Notes: generated from the sequence alone by a model not told the origin. A stretch of DNA of 64,000 nucleotides from Thermoanaerobacterium sp. CMT5567-10 (GCF_030534315.2 NZ_CP130558.2:680001-744000); one strand, 5' to 3'; shown: positions 8,728 through 18,797, counted from the stretch's first letter. Program-made: numbers and translations.

Positions 8728-10026
8728 TCACTCCTCTTTATCTACTATTTTACTATTCTCAAATATAAAGTCAATCGTCTTAAAGTAGACTATATCGTCT
8801 TTTATATTGTTTATCTGTGACTCATTCAATTCTTTCTTCAAATCTTCTACATTTATATTGTAATTTCTTGCCATTTCATTTAACCTATTTTCTACTTCTT
8901 CATCTGTAGCAGTAATATTCTCAACTTTGCCAATCTTATCTACCACAAGCTGTGTCTTTACCCTTAATGCAGCATCATCATGCATTTCTTTCCTTAAATC
9001 CTCTTTTGTCTTTCCTGTTATCTCTAAGTATTTATCAAGGTCTAATCCTTGATACCTGAGATTGTAATCAAGATCTCTTAAAGATATGTCTATTTGCCTG
9101 TCTATCAGAACTTCAGGTATTTCAACTTTTGAATTTACAACTACAGTTTTTACTGCATTTTCTTTCATTTCTTCTTCTGCGCTTCTATCGTACTGCTCTT
9201 TTAATTCCCTCTTTATGTCTTCTTTTAATTCATTTAATGTATCAAACTCACTTACATCTTTTGCAAAATCGTCGTTTAGCTCTGGTAACTCTTTGTACTT
9301 AATTGAAAGCAACTTAACTTTAAATACTGCATCTTTTCCTTTTAATTCTTCAACTCTGTAATCTTCAGGAAACTTAACATTGACATCAAATTCATCGTTT
9401 ATGTTGTGTCCTACAATCTGCTCTTCAAAGCCAGGAATAAATGTCTTAGAGCCTAGCTCTAATGAGTAATTATCGCTTTTGCCACCTTCAAATGGTTGAC
9501 CGTTTATGAATCCTTCAAAACTTATATCAACTATATCACCCATTTGAGCCGCTCTATCTTCTACAGGTACTACCCTGGCATTTCTTTGTCTCATCTGCTC
9601 TAATCTATTTTCAACATCCTCATCTTTTACATTATACTCTACTTTTTTGACTTCTATACCCTTATATTGTCCAAGCTCTACATCGGGCAATATTGGTACT
9701 ACTGCTTCAATTATTAGATCTTTGCCTTTTCCGATCTGTACAATATCTATAGTAGGACTATCTATAGGCTCGATTTTCAAAGAATCAATTGCTTCTTGAT
9801 ATGCATCAGGAAACAAATGTTCAATAGCATCTTCATATAATACACCTTCACCGTAATATCTTTCTATAATAATCCTAGGAGCTTTTCCGCGCCTAAAGCC
9901 CGGTATGTTAAACCTACCTACATTTTTTTTGTATGAAAAGTTTAATCCTTCTTCAAATTTTTCCTTTGGAATATTTAATTCGATCGTTGCTACACTATTC
10001 TCTATTTTTTTAAGATTACTGCTCAT
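8728..10026 (-). CDS. tig: Trigger factor, ribosome-associated chaperone
   Basis: Ribosome-bound folding chaperone with peptidyl-prolyl isomerase activity. 432 aa from the ATG at 10026, which has AGGAGG 8 nt upstream; a longer form starting at 10047 lacks an SD. The N-terminal ribosome-docking signature is GFRRGKAPR. The central FKBP domain covers about 160-245 ([26 protein letters not shown]) and a helical C-terminal arm domain follows. It is first in the clp/lon block. Confidence 0.95.
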   Translation of the reverse strand: MSSNLKKIENSVATIELNIPKEKFEEGLNFSYKKNVGRFNIPGFRRGKAPRIIIERYYGEGVLYEDAIEHLFPDAYQEAIDSLKIEPIDSPTIDIVQIGKGKDLIIEAVVPILPDVELGQYKGIEVKKVEYNVKDEDVENRLEQMRQRNARVVPVEDRAAQMGDIVDISFEGFINGQPFEGGKSDNYSLELGSKTFIPGFEEQIVGHNINDEFDVNVKFPEDYRVEELKGKDAVFKVKLLSIKYKELPELNDDFAKDVSEFDTLNELKEDIKRELKEQYDRSAEEEMKENAVKTVVVNSKVEIPEVLIDRQIDISLRDLDYNLRYQGLDLDKYLEITGKTKEDLRKEMHDDAALRVKTQLVVDKIGKVENITATDEEVENRLNEMARNYNINVEDLKKELNESQINNIKDDIVYFKTIDFIFENSKIVDKEE

Positions 10027-10072
10027 TAAGTAAATCCTCCTATTCATATGTTTGCGTTAATAACTTCTATTT

Positions 10073-10100
10073 ATTATATCATAAAAATTATTTTAAGCAA
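10073..10100 (-). promoter_or_regulatory. Probable promoter of tig-clpPX
   Basis: Minus-strand TTGCTT and TATAAT are separated by 16 bp, about 45 bp upstream of the tig start. No CtsR-type heptad repeat was noticed nearby. Confidence 0.4.
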
Positions 10101-10170
10101 ATGTCTATACTTTATTTTATCATTTTTTAACAAAAAGGAAACTATTTTTATATGATTTACTATAAAACTT

Positions 10171-11082
10171 TTATGAATTTTCAAAGTGTAATTCTTTTGT
10201 CATCAGATCTTGCCCAACTACGGTATTTTCAAACACGTCCTTCGCATATTTTATGTATTCAGAAGGATTTTTTAATGAAGGGCTAAAATGAGTAAGCCAA
10301 AGCTCTTTCACATTTGCCTTTTTTGCAACTAAAGCTGTTTCTATAAAAGTGGAATGGAGTTTTCTTATAGCTTTTTCTGTATCCAGTGGATCTCCATACA
10401 TTCCTTCTCCTATAAAAATATCGCTATCTTCTACTAATCTTATAAGTTTTTCTGTTGGACGAGTGTCTGTACTATAACTTACTTTTAATCCCTTTCTGCT
10501 TTTACCTAACACCATTTCAGGCGTATAAATCACATTGCCGTCTTTAACTATGTTTTCTCCATGTTGAAGTATGTGCCAATACTCTACAGGAATATTGAGG
10601 GCCCTTGCCTTTTTTACATCAAAAACCGGCAGCCTCTTAACTTCAAAGCTGTATGCAAAGCATAACACCGTATGATCTACTAGGATATTTTTTACTGTAA
10701 TATTCCCTATTTTTATGCTGTCTTCATCTTCTATCTCAATGTACTCTATAGGAAACGGCATATCCCCAAACAAAACATTTAAAAGATTTTTTACAATGCT
10801 CATTCCTTTAGGTCCAATTAACTTAAGTTCTTTTTCCCTGTCTTGATTTATCATCTGATATATTATGCCAGGAAGCCCCATGATATGGTCACCGTGATAG
10901 TGCGTAAAAAATATTGCATCAATATTTAAAAACCCCCATCCCAATTTTTGCAGTGGAACTTGTGTACCTTCACCACAATCTATCAATACTGATACTCCAC
11001 CATACCTCAATATCAAAGAAGATAAATTTCTACCTGGTATAGGCATCATACCACCTGTGCCTAATAAGCATATGTCAAACAT
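10171..11082 (-). CDS. rnz: Ribonuclease Z
   Basis: Endonuclease that trims the 3' trailer of tRNA precursors lacking encoded CCA. 303 aa metallo-beta-lactamase fold. The zinc motif is THYHGDH near residue 65, with further ligands in VDHTVLCFAYS, STDTRP and LTHFSP. Length and N-terminus (FDICLLGTGGMMPIPGRN) fit bacterial RNase Z. A GGAGG SD lies in front of the ATG. It is 30 bp after nfo on the same strand. Confidence 0.95.
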   Translation of the reverse strand: MFDICLLGTGGMMPIPGRNLSSLILRYGGVSVLIDCGEGTQVPLQKLGWGFLNIDAIFFTHYHGDHIMGLPGIIYQMINQDREKELKLIGPKGMSIVKNLLNVLFGDMPFPIEYIEIEDEDSIKIGNITVKNILVDHTVLCFAYSFEVKRLPVFDVKKARALNIPVEYWHILQHGENIVKDGNVIYTPEMVLGKSRKGLKVSYSTDTRPTEKLIRLVEDSDIFIGEGMYGDPLDTEKAIRKLHSTFIETALVAKKANVKELWLTHFSPSLKNPSEYIKYAKDVFENTVVGQDLMTKELHFENS

Positions 11083-11111
11083 TTAAATATCCTCCAATTG
11101 TTTAGGAAATT

Positions 11112-11945
11112 TTACTCGCTGTAAAGACTTCTAATGAGCTTTATCTCTTCTGCATACCCTTGAAGGTCATTGGGGGTCTCTAAGATAAAAGGAAGATGTT
11201 TTAACATTGGATGATTTATAATCTTTGCCATCGCATCTATTCCTATATATCCTTCACCAATTTTTTCATGCCTATCTTTATGGCTTCCAAATGGATTTTT
11301 ACTGTCATTTAGATGGACAGCGTATAGCTTATCAAGCCCAATGATTCTATCAAATTCTTCTAATACGCCGTCTAAGTCATTTACAATATCATATCCAGCA
11401 TCATATACATGACACGTGTCAAAACATACCCCAATTTTTTCTTTCAGCTCTACCCTATCTAAAATCTTCCTCAATTCTTGAAATGTCTTTCCTATTTCTG
11501 AGCCTTTTCCTGCCATAGTCTCTAAAAGCACGATTGTTGACTGCTCCGGTTGTAGTATTTGATTTAACATATTTGCCGTATACTCTATCCCAGCATCAAC
11601 GCCTTGCCTCACATGGCTTCCCGGATGAAAGTCGTAAAGATTATTAGGAAGATACTCCATCCTCATCAAATCGTCTGCCATAACTTCTATAGCAAATTCC
11701 CTCGTCCTTTCATCCGGCGAACATGGATTTAAAGTGTATGGTGCATGTGCTACTACCTTTGAAAAGTTATTTTTATTTGCAATTTCTATAAAAGATTCAC
11801 AATCTTTTTTATCTATATCTTTCGCTTTGCTTCCCCTTGGATTTCTTGTAAAAAACTGCAGCGTATTGGCATCAAGTTTTAAAGCCTCTTCTGCCATGGC
11901 TTTATATCCATTTGAAACTGATAAGTGACATCCTATATATAACAT
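11112..11945 (-). CDS. nfo: Endonuclease IV (AP endonuclease)
   Basis: Zinc-dependent apurinic/apyrimidinic endonuclease of base excision repair. 277 aa TIM barrel. Metal-binding segments are visible: [68 protein letters not shown] and [10 protein letters not shown]. Length is standard. AGGAGG precedes the ATG. Divergent from the gene at 12129. Confidence 0.96.
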   Translation of the reverse strand: MLYIGCHLSVSNGYKAMAEEALKLDANTLQFFTRNPRGSKAKDIDKKDCESFIEIANKNNFSKVVAHAPYTLNPCSPDERTREFAIEVMADDLMRMEYLPNNLYDFHPGSHVRQGVDAGIEYTANMLNQILQPEQSTIVLLETMAGKGSEIGKTFQELRKILDRVELKEKIGVCFDTCHVYDAGYDIVNDLDGVLEEFDRIIGLDKLYAVHLNDSKNPFGSHKDRHEKIGEGYIGIDAMAKIINHPMLKHLPFILETPNDLQGYAEEIKLIRSLYSE

Positions 11946-12059
11946 AAATTGTCCTCCTAAAAATCATTCATAAAATTGAATCCTTTTCTACATTATAATA
12001 TATGACTATAATTTCTCCAAACAAAAAGACTATCAAAAAGAGCTGCTTTCTCTACTTTA

Positions 12060-12088
12060 TTGTTTTAACGTGTCATTAGAGTTATAAT
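12060..12088 (+). promoter_or_regulatory. Probable promoter of the PNPOx-like gene
   Basis: TTGTTT and TATAAT are spaced 17 bp apart, about 40 bp upstream of the start codon. Confidence 0.5.
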
Positions 12089-12128
12089 AATATCGTAATT
12101 ATAAAATAAATTGAAAGGGGTAAATGAA

Positions 12129-12524
12129 ATGGAAGAGGTTTTACAATTTCTGAAAGATAATCCAACATTCTATATTGCAACCGTTGATGGCGACACACCT
12201 AAGGTACGACCATTTGGCTTTGCAATGGAATATGAAGGCAAGCTATGCTTCTGCACCAATAACCAAAAGGACGTCTACAAACAGTTAAAAGCAAACCCAA
12301 AATTCGAAATAAGTGTTGCATCGAAAACTGGTGAATGGTTACGTTTAAAAGGTAAAGCTGTATTCATAACAAGCCGTGAATCGAAAAAAGCAGCACTAGA
12401 TACCATGCCATCCCTTAGAAATTTGTACAACGAGGAGGACTCAATATTTGAAATCTTCTACGCAGACGAAGCAGAAGCAACATTTTATTGTATGAATGGT
12501 CCTGTAAAAACTGTAAAAATATAA
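12129..12524 (+). CDS. Pyridoxamine 5'-phosphate oxidase-like flavin protein
   Basis: 131-aa split-barrel protein of the PNPOx-like superfamily; members bind FMN, F420 or heme, and the small anaerobe versions are of unknown substrate. Typical segments: FYIATVDGDTPKVRPFGFAMEYEGKLCFCTNN and KFEISVASKTGEWLRLKGKAVF. The start was chosen at 12129 because GAAAGGGG lies 8 nt upstream; the frame is open further up to 12111 but without a good start. It opens the redox-rich accessory island. Confidence 0.8.
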   Translation: MEEVLQFLKDNPTFYIATVDGDTPKVRPFGFAMEYEGKLCFCTNNQKDVYKQLKANPKFEISVASKTGEWLRLKGKAVFITSRESKKAALDTMPSLRNLYNEEDSIFEIFYADEAEATFYCMNGPVKTVKI

Positions 12525-12600
12525 AATCATAAGTACATTTTATCTCAATACAAAAAAACAGGGTTCTGGCATATTGGTGTACCAAAATATAATTAACCGT

Positions 12601-12931
12601 CATACCAAATATGACTTCCATCTCGTTATCGTCTGGAAAAACAAAATCTTGATCTATTATAAGTCCTGATGTGTTTTCTGCTAAAACATATAATCTCTCC
12701 ATAACAGGAACATCATATTTTTTATCTCTTATAGCACCAGTCAAATAAGCTATATCGACTTCTATTTTACTTTTATTGGCTTCCTGCCGATTAATCCTTT
12801 CTATGAGCAATTCATCCTGTAAAACAAGCTGTGGATAGTCAGGCTCATGGCTTTAGCTCTTTTATTTTAAGAGCAATATCATATAATTCTTTCCATTCAT
12901 CTAAAGTAGCTTCATTTCTTTTATAACTCAT
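12601..12931 (-). pseudogene. Decayed gene fragments (DUF6930-like start and ketopantoate reductase-like C-terminus)
   Basis: From 12931 the minus strand reads a 28-residue piece (MSYKRNEATLDEWKELYDI...) that ends at a stop. It is followed in another frame by a stretch containing SKIEVDIAYLTGAIRDKKYD, then VPVMERLYVL. The second piece resembles the C-terminal helices of 2-dehydropantoate 2-reductase. The rest of the 131-residue frame reading through 12415 has no recognisable similarity. Neither gene is complete; this is debris, identified by eye only. Confidence 0.45.
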
Positions 12932-12951
12932 GCTCCTTCATAATTTTATTT

Positions 12952-13203
12952 TTAATTAACTTCTATTTCGTACTTTTTAAGCAGCACTTTAGCTTTATTT
13001 ATTCCTGCATCAGTAATAGCAACAGATTTTGATCTATGTCCACTACTAATTAAGTCATCATCAGCAAGCTCATCTAATATGCCAAAGTCATATCCTTTCC
13101 AGCTTCTGCGGTATTTTATATCTAATAATTCCTCTTCCCACGATGTTAAGTACAGTAAAATCAATGTTAACTCTTTTATTTTCTCACGTAAGTCATTGTT
13201 CAT
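12952..13203 (-). CDS. DUF6429-like small protein
   Basis: 83 aa. The pattern LTLILLYLTSWEEE, RRSWKGYDFGILDELADDDLI and RSKSVAITDAGI resembles the small winged-helix-like DUF6429 family; function unknown. The SD (AAAGGAG) touches an ATG at 13215, so the ATG at 13203, twelve nt further on, is the likelier start, though neither spacing is ideal. It lies 22 bp after the MerR gene and is probably cotranscribed. Confidence 0.6.
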   Translation of the reverse strand: MNNDLREKIKELTLILLYLTSWEEELLDIKYRRSWKGYDFGILDELADDDLISSGHRSKSVAITDAGINKAKVLLKKYEIEVN

Positions 13204-13225
13204 AAAAGTGAACATCTCCTTTTTA

Positions 13226-13612
13226 TTAATTTTCTGACTTTTTTAACTCTTTTTCTTTCTCAACCAACAATCTCTCATACACTTCAATTTTATAATTCAG
13301 ACGCTCTAAGGTTTTATTCATATCTTCTATTTTTTTTATTAGATGATTACGTTGCTCAATTAAGAGTTCTTTTCTAGTCTCAATAGTTTCATCACCTTGC
13401 TCAACCAGCGCAATATATTCAATTAATACCTCAATTGAAAGACCTGCATTTCGCATACATTTAATAAATTCAACCCACTTACAGTCTTCTTCTGTATAAT
13501 CCCTGTTTCCGCTTTTATTGCGGTTCACACGAGGAATTAATCCGATTCGTTCATAATAACGGAGCGTATCTTGTGATATATTAAATTTTTCACTTACTTC
13601 TGTAATCGTCAT
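13226..13612 (-). CDS. MerR-family regulator, AdhR/NmlR-like
   Basis: 128 aa. An N-terminal MerR helix-turn-helix (ITEVSEKFNISQDTLRYYERIGLIP) is followed by the wing (NRDYTEEDC) and a long C-terminal dimerisation coiled coil (about 75-125). No metal-binding C-terminal loop is present. Cysteines occur at residues 44 and 52; Cys52 matches by position the redox-active cysteine of Bacillus AdhR, a sensor of reactive aldehydes. AGGAGGTG lies just ahead of the ATG. It lies downstream of the flavodoxin/aldo-keto reductase cluster and is a good candidate to act on the 19-bp-spacer promoters at 24768 and 30475. Confidence 0.85.
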   Translation of the reverse strand: MTITEVSEKFNISQDTLRYYERIGLIPRVNRNKSGNRDYTEEDCKWVEFIKCMRNAGLSIEVLIEYIALVEQGDETIETRKELLIEQRNHLIKKIEDMNKTLERLNYKIEVYERLLVEKEKELKKSEN

Positions 13613-13930
13613 GGACTTTCACCTCCTGATATTCAATATTATAGCATATTATAATGTTTAAAGTCAGTCTATAAAAACATAAAAAATCTTTTATCTATTT
13701 CATATTTTTATAATATTGGACATCATACAATATACATCATTCATGAAATAATTAAATAATTTTTATTCGTCAATATATAAAAAAACAGGGTTATTCTTTA
13801 TATCAACAAAGACATCTAAACATCTTCGTTAAATGGTGAATCACAGAAAAACCCTGCATACAAAAGTTTTTGATAACAATCTAACTATTTATAAATGTTA
13901 TCAAGTAGCAAAGTCATTTTTTTATTTTAT
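13613..13930. other. Intergenic region without a gene
   Basis: AT-rich. On the minus strand CTGACT and TATAAT with an 18-bp spacer lie about 45 bp before the MerR gene and could be its promoter. A widely spaced, weak inverted repeat (acaggg/ccctgc, 13785-13857) lies near the 3' end of the flavodoxin gene. Nothing else stands out. Confidence 0.4.
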
Positions 13931-14416
13931 TTACAAGCCAAGATCTTTAATCCATGAAGCAAGCTCTACTCTGGACGGCTTGCCATTTAAAATCCTACCT
14001 TCCTTAATTTTTGCATCTGGTGAAACACTGCCTTTAAGTTTTTCCACCGTTTTCCCAAAACCGCTTCCTCCAGAAGTGGCAAATAGTATGATGGTCTTTC
14101 CTGAAAAATCATAGCTTTCCAAAAAGGTATTTATAATGTTTGGTGCCGTATACCACCATATGGGAAATCCAACAAAAATAACTTCATATGCCATCATGTT
14201 AGAAACTTTGCCCGCAATGGCAGGCCGTGACGACGGATCCTTCATTTCCACCGAACTACGGCTTTTCTTGTCCATCCAATTAAGGTCTGCGTCGGTATAT
14301 GGCACCTCCGGCTTGATTTCATATAGGTCAGCTCCAACCACATCAGCGAGAATTTCCGCCACTCTTTTTGTTGTACCAGTACAGGAAAAATAAGCTACCA
14401 AAGCTTTTTTGTCCAT
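13931..14416 (-). CDS. Flavodoxin
   Basis: 161-aa flavodoxin (flavodoxin_4 type). The FMN phosphate loop is [13 protein letters not shown] at residues 9-21; the flavin-flanking loops are [10 protein letters not shown] and [12 protein letters not shown]. The start at 14416 follows AGGAGG; the frame is open 13 codons further upstream without an SD. Likely electron donor for reductases in the island. It is the last gene of the run that starts at 24713, though whether one transcript spans it is doubtful given the debris between. Confidence 0.87.
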   Translation of the reverse strand: MDKKALVAYFSCTGTTKRVAEILADVVGADLYEIKPEVPYTDADLNWMDKKSRSSVEMKDPSSRPAIAGKVSNMMAYEVIFVGFPIWWYTAPNIINTFLESYDFSGKTIILFATSGGSGFGKTVEKLKGSVSPDAKIKEGRILNGKPSRVELASWIKDLGL

Positions 14417-14445
14417 TGTTGTTTTCCTCCTATCTTGTTCTGTTT

Positions 14446-14597
14446 TTACAGGCACATCCTGAAGATGTTCTCTACATCTTTTGGTGTCAAATGCTTAAAT
14501 CCTTGTAACACATCGCCTCTGCAGGCTTTTTCCGCCATTACTTTAAAGTTTGTGTCATCAATGCCGATTTCTACAAAATTGTACATATTAATTTTCT
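14446..14597 (-). pseudogene. C-terminal fragment of an iron-containing alcohol dehydrogenase
   Basis: The minus strand encodes about 45 residues (VEIGIDDTNFKVMAEKACRG, then [18 protein letters not shown]) that match the extreme C-terminus of butanol-dehydrogenase-like iron alcohol dehydrogenases. Everything upstream is missing; the frame enters the neighbouring RibD-like fragment. No catalytic residues remain. Confidence 0.7.
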
Positions 14598-14599
14598 TT

Positions 14600-14899
14600 T
14601 TAATTTTTTGAATAGACCAGCCAAAGGCCATTATCGCTTAGTCTTTTTGCTTCTTTTAACTTAAAAGATTTTGCCGAAGTGGTTTTGGCATCATATTTCC
14701 CTGTTTTAAAAAGAGGGATTTCACTTTCATTGCATTCGGCTGCAGGCACTACCACAAGGCTAATTTCATCGATCAGATCCTCCTGCAAAAATGACCCGTT
14801 AGCAATGCCTCCTCCCTCCAGCAGCAGTGTTTGAATGCCGAATAGTTTTTTGAGCTTTTGGACGGCAAGGGGAAGGTTCAGCTCGCTTTTGCCGGCAAA
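14600..14899 (-). pseudogene. C-terminal fragment of a RibD/dihydrofolate reductase-like protein
   Basis: Translation of the minus strand gives about 99 residues including KLFGIQTLLLEGGGIANGSF, then LQEDLIDEISLVVVPAA and SFKLKEAKRLSDNGLWLVYSK, the C-terminal half of the RibD_C family (LLEGGG motif plus the final beta strands). The N-terminal NADPH-binding half is absent, and the fragment abuts the stop codon of the next gene, so a deletion junction lies at about 14899/14900. Confidence 0.72.
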
Positions 14900-16018
14900 T
14901 TAGACACTTTCAAATGTTTTTGCAACATCTTTGAGCAAATCTGAAATAGGCAGATGCTGCGGACACTGTCTTTCGCATTGTCTACATTTAATGCATTCAG
15001 AAGCCTTCCCGTAGGTTTTCGCATAATTGTTGTAATATACACCTTGTATTGAAAAGGCTGTATTCATAGCTTGTTTTTCTGCATTATACAAAGCAAAATA
15101 CTTTGGAATAGGAATATTCTTAGGGCATCCATCAACGCAATAACCACAGGCAGTACATGGTATGGCAATGGAGTCATTGATTATATCAACAGCCTTTTTA
15201 ACAATTCCAAATTCTTCTTCTGTCATAGGTCTAAAATCATACATATAGCTGATATTGTCAAGAAGCTGCTTTATATTGCTCATACCACTCAGCACAACCA
15301 TGATGCCGTCATGACTTGCAGCAAAGCGTATTGCCCAAGAAGCAACTGACATATTTGGAGCGTAATCTTTAAACAGCTTTTCAGCTTTTTCTGGTATATT
15401 CGCAAGTGTACCTCCTTTTACAGGTTCCATTACAATGATGTCTTTATTATGTTTTCTTGCTACCTCATAACATTTTCGAGATTGGATGCTTTCGTTATCC
15501 CAATCCAAATAATTAATTTGAAGCTGTACCACATCAACCTCGGGATGTTCAGTTAATATTTTATCAAGCAAATCAGCATTATCATGATATGAAAAGCCGA
15601 TTTTTCGGATTCTTCCTTCTTTTTTCTTATTTTGAATAAATTCAAAACTGTCAAGCTTCTGTGCTACCTCATAATGAGATACTCCAAGATTATGAAGCAA
15701 ATAATAATCAAAATACTCAACGCCGCATTTTTCAAGCTGTTCATTAAAAATACGCTCCATATCTTGTTTTGTTTTTAGAAACATTGTCGGCATTTTTGTT
15801 GTCAAAGTAAAACTGTCACGAGAGTGCCTTTTTACAAGCGCCTCTCTGGCTGCTATTTCACTTTTGAAATTATGGTACATATATGCTGTATCAAAATAAG
15901 TAAATCCATTCTCAATAAAAGTATCTACCATATGTTTCATTTCTTCCATATTGATGCTTGCCTGATCGTTATTGTCTAATAGTGGCAGACGCATCAATCC
16001 AAAGCCTAATTTTTTCAT
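14900..16018 (-). CDS. Aldo/keto reductase with C-terminal ferredoxin-type [4Fe-4S] domain
   Basis: 372 aa. An AKR TIM barrel (residues 1-270) carries the tetrad Asp ([11 protein letters not shown]), Tyr in the same segment, Lys (TTKMP) and His (YYLLHNLG). It is fused to a C-terminal domain with two cysteine clusters: [16 protein letters not shown] and [16 protein letters not shown]. Such fusions are common in anaerobes and probably exchange electrons with ferredoxin rather than only NADPH. The SD GGAGGG lies 11 nt upstream of the ATG. A short piece of a different AKR lies just upstream. Confidence 0.92.
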   Translation of the reverse strand: MKKLGFGLMRLPLLDNNDQASINMEEMKHMVDTFIENGFTYFDTAYMYHNFKSEIAAREALVKRHSRDSFTLTTKMPTMFLKTKQDMERIFNEQLEKCGVEYFDYYLLHNLGVSHYEVAQKLDSFEFIQNKKKEGRIRKIGFSYHDNADLLDKILTEHPEVDVVQLQINYLDWDNESIQSRKCYEVARKHNKDIIVMEPVKGGTLANIPEKAEKLFKDYAPNMSVASWAIRFAASHDGIMVVLSGMSNIKQLLDNISYMYDFRPMTEEEFGIVKKAVDIINDSIAIPCTACGYCVDGCPKNIPIPKYFALYNAEKQAMNTAFSIQGVYYNNYAKTYGKASECIKCRQCERQCPQHLPISDLLKDVAKTFESV

Positions 16019-16075
16019 AATATGTTATTCCCTCCTCTTTTTTAAGGCTTCAAATATATCTTCAATTATTTTTAA

Positions 16076-16165
16076 AGCTTGACTGGTAGCCGTACATTGC
16101 TGAAGTGCCAAGAGCTCTCACTTTTCCTGCCTTGACAAGACTGTCAAATGCCTCCATTGTTTCTG
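16076..16165 (-). pseudogene. Short aldo/keto reductase fragment
   Basis: About 28 codons (ETMEAFDSLVKAGKVRALGT, then SAMYGYQ) that are nearly identical at DNA level to positions 23690-23765 inside the complete AKR gene at 23198-24160. Residue of a former copy or of a recombination event. Confidence 0.75.
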
Positions 16166-16248
16166 ATTAGGACAAGTATTTTTAGGTTTTAAAAAAACAT
16201 TATCATACTAAAGATGAACATTCGCTCTGCTGACATAAAATTCATTCA

Positions 16249-17397
16249 TCACAAGCATTCCATCAAAATTTCATAAATTTCATCCCGACTCAGTTCACGT
16301 GGATTGCATTTTATGATATTGCAAGTATCGGCTACTTTGCGCAGCACATCCGGTGTAATCTCCACTTTAGATTTCAATTGCCCCATTTTTGTTGGCAATC
16401 CGCACTCCCTGATAAAGTCGGCCAAAGCGTCAATACCTGCCTTAGCATTATCAACATTAAACACGATCTTTGCAAACCGGGTAAATTTTTCCTCCGCATC
16501 TTTCACGATATGGCGATAGTAGGCAGGGTGAATAACAGCCAGCCCTTGACCATGGTTACAATCGGTAAAAGCTCCAAGCTGATGCTCAATCTGATGAACC
16601 TGAAAATCTGTAAGACGACCCACCTTGAGAATACCGTTTTCCGCCATAGCAGAATCCCACATCAGATTGCCACGTGCTTGCATATCATTGATGTCTATAA
16701 GCAGACGACGCATATTGACTACCGTATTCCGCATAATCGCCAATGCCACATCGTCGGACACATTGTCCCTGTCAGAGCGTCCAAAGTAGGTTTCCATGGC
16801 ATGGCTCAGCGTATCAAAAGCGCCAGAAAACACCTGCATAGGTGGCACGGACTTGGTATATTCCGGGTCGAGGATTGCAAAGCGTGGTGGAGCGGAAAAC
16901 AGTCCTGTTTTGATTTTCTTTTCTTGGTTGGTAATTACTGCACCGCCATTCATTTCTGCACCGGTACCGGAGGCAGTAACAATCGCTCCCATAGGAATCG
17001 GCTGGACGGAGGGAAGCTGGTGTCGCTCTATCTCCATTTCCCATAAGTCATCGTCTATCATTGCCTGTGCTGCGATAATCTTACAGCAGTCAATGACCGA
17101 GCCACCTCCAACAGCCAGAATGAAATCAATCTTTTCTTTTTTTGCCAGTGCAGCACCCTCCTGCACCTTTGTGTAAGTTGGATTCGGCATGATGCCGGAG
17201 AATTCTGTCACAGTTTTTCCAGCATCTTTCAGAATGCCTATCAGTTCTTCATAAATGCCGTTTTTCTTAATAGAACCGCCACCATAGACAAGCATGACAT
17301 TTCTTCCGTAAGCTGAAAGTGCCTTTGCCAGATATTCTTTTGCAGCACCTTTGCCAAAATAAACCTTTGTTGCATACTCAAAAACAAAATTTTCCAT
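16249..17397 (-). CDS. Iron-containing alcohol dehydrogenase (butanol dehydrogenase-like)
   Basis: 382 aa, group III metal-dependent alcohol dehydrogenase of the BDH/YqhD branch, which reduces aldehydes to alcohols with NAD(P)H. The nucleotide-binding motif is GGGSVID at about residue 95. Metal ligands are Asp and His in AFDTLSHAMETYFG and the His residues in QVHQIEHQLGAFTDCNHGQG. The SD GGAGG is 9 nt before the ATG. Its base composition is visibly richer in G+C than ktr, lon or rnf, which suggests later acquisition. Confidence 0.92.
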   Translation of the reverse strand: MENFVFEYATKVYFGKGAAKEYLAKALSAYGRNVMLVYGGGSIKKNGIYEELIGILKDAGKTVTEFSGIMPNPTYTKVQEGAALAKKEKIDFILAVGGGSVIDCCKIIAAQAMIDDDLWEMEIERHQLPSVQPIPMGAIVTASGTGAEMNGGAVITNQEKKIKTGLFSAPPRFAILDPEYTKSVPPMQVFSGAFDTLSHAMETYFGRSDRDNVSDDVALAIMRNTVVNMRRLLIDINDMQARGNLMWDSAMAENGILKVGRLTDFQVHQIEHQLGAFTDCNHGQGLAVIHPAYYRHIVKDAEEKFTRFAKIVFNVDNAKAGIDALADFIRECGLPTKMGQLKSKVEITPDVLRKVADTCNIIKCNPRELSRDEIYEILMECL

Positions 17398-17503
17398 CGA
17401 TAATAACCTCCATCATTTAATCTTCCTATTAAATGCTAAACTCACTTTTGTCCATTTATATATTCTTACACCGCGATCACATTCATTTCTCTTTTAAATT
17501 TTT

Positions 17504-18121
17504 TCATCGAATAAAATTGGTAGCAATCCGCTGCTCTTTTTCTGGCAATCCAAACTTTTCTTTCCCTAATGCAATGCTCTTGATTAAAAAAGCCATATTT
17601 TTTCCTAGTGTGCGCATTGTTTGTAGTCCTTCTTCGTCTTTTCGAACATCATCTGGCGTATATCCATGAACACTGTTCCAATATTGACTTGAAGCAATTG
17701 GCATGCCTGAAATTGTAAAATATTTATTGATTTCATCAAAAGTTGCTGAGCATCCACCTCTCCTTGCCGATACAACCGCTGCTCCTACCTTCATGGTTTT
17801 ATCAAACGGCACACTATAAAAAAGACGGTCTAAAAAAGATATAAGTGTTCCATTTGCCGAGGCATAATATACAGGCGATCCAATTACAATGCCATCCGCT
17901 TGCTCAAACTTAGGCGCTGTTTCATTTACAATATCATTAAAAACGCATTTGCCTACAGTTTTGCATCTGCGGCATCCGATACATCCTCTGATGTCCTTAT
18001 TCCCCACATGGACAATTTCTGTTTCAATTCCTTGCTCTGTCAAAGTTTTTGCTACTTCACTCAAAGCCGTATATGTACATCCTTTATTGTTTGGACTTCC
18101 ATTAATTAATAATACTTTCAC
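17504..18121 (-). CDS. NADPH-dependent FMN reductase / iron-sulphur flavoprotein family
   Basis: 205 aa from a GTG start at 18121 with TAGGAGG 7 nt upstream (an upstream ATG in frame at 18142 lies before that SD). The flavodoxin-like fold has the phosphate loop INGSPNNKGCTYTAL. The cysteine cluster CIGCRRCKTVGKC matches the compact motif of this flavoprotein group; it may bind a cluster or act as thiols. The segment GSPVYYASANGTLISFLDR contacts flavin. Probable electron carrier or quinone/nitro reductase. Confidence 0.82.
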   Translation of the reverse strand: MKVLLINGSPNNKGCTYTALSEVAKTLTEQGIETEIVHVGNKDIRGCIGCRRCKTVGKCVFNDIVNETAPKFEQADGIVIGSPVYYASANGTLISFLDRLFYSVPFDKTMKVGAAVVSARRGGCSATFDEINKYFTISGMPIASSQYWNSVHGYTPDDVRKDEEGLQTMRTLGKNMAFLIKSIALGKEKFGLPEKEQRIATNFIR

Positions 18122-18296
18122 ATTATTTCCTCCTAATCCCAATTAATCTTTTTCGCTATAGCCTTTGTATTTACCGTGCATGAAAAATAAGCGATCAATA
18201 TCTTTTTTTCTTTATCAGTCTTTATTGATTTATAAAATAAGAAACTTTATGATTTATTGTCAATATTTTTAGTTTCGTTTTATAATTACTCCATTT

Positions 18297-18419
18297 TTAT
18301 TTATCAAATACTACTGTAAGAAAGCGATCTATAGCGAGAACCCATCCCCCACGATATCCAAAACCATGTGGCCCTTTTTCCAGCGCATGGGGTTTTATTG
18401 TAACGCCCACTTTCTTAAG
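18297..18419 (-). pseudogene. C-terminal fragment of an alpha/beta hydrolase
   Basis: The minus strand reads KPHALEKGPHGFGYRGGWVL and then FLTVVFDK before a stop. HGFG with the preceding Gly-Pro is the catalytic-histidine end of acetyl-esterase-like hydrolases, similar to the C-terminus of the complete esterase at 18939. No other part of the gene remains. Confidence 0.6.
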
Positions 18420-18797
18420 GAGTAATCAATCTTGTAAATGAGAGTGAGGCTAACATCCAAGTATCGTTTTGTTTCACATACACTTCTGTGACAACAAAAG
18501 GATTGGTAACCTCATTACCGCCAACGACGGCTACTAAACGAATTTTACTCAAAAGGATCGCTGTTGTCTCTCCAATAAACGGTACTGATACTTCTTGAAT
18601 GTCCACATCTTTGTAATGAATTCTGCCGCTTCGAATGACATCGAGTTCCTCTTCCTTGGACATGGTTGCGCCCATATGAACAAAGACAGCTTTTTCATGG
18701 AAGAGGGAGTTCAAGGAATCTACTTTACTTCTGACATCCAGTGCCATTTTTCATTAGAAAGAGAAATTAATTCTTGTTCAAATTTTTCGTTGTTCAT
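18415..18797 (-). pseudogene. SnoaL/NTF2-like small protein with a frameshift
   Basis: The natural start appears to be the ATG at 18797 with AAAGGAG 10 nt upstream. It reads MNNEKFEQELISLSNEKWHW and soon meets TAG near 18720. The continuation of the family sequence (SLFHEKAVFVHMGATMSKEE ... VTEVYVKQNDTWMLASLSF) is in another frame, open to 18415. One base appears lost in the AAG/TAG region. The second part alone has 110 aa from an internal ATG. It may be a true pseudogene or a sequencing error. Confidence 0.65.

Noticed and set aside
13785..13857. Terminator or regulatory hairpin between flavodoxin and MerR genes
   Set aside because: The arms are only 6 nt and about 60 bp apart; not convincing.
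16378..17046. 222-aa plus-strand frame inside the iron alcohol dehydrogenase gene
   Set aside because: Antisense shadow of a G+C-richer gene; composition is His/Thr/Lys-rich without family features or an SD.
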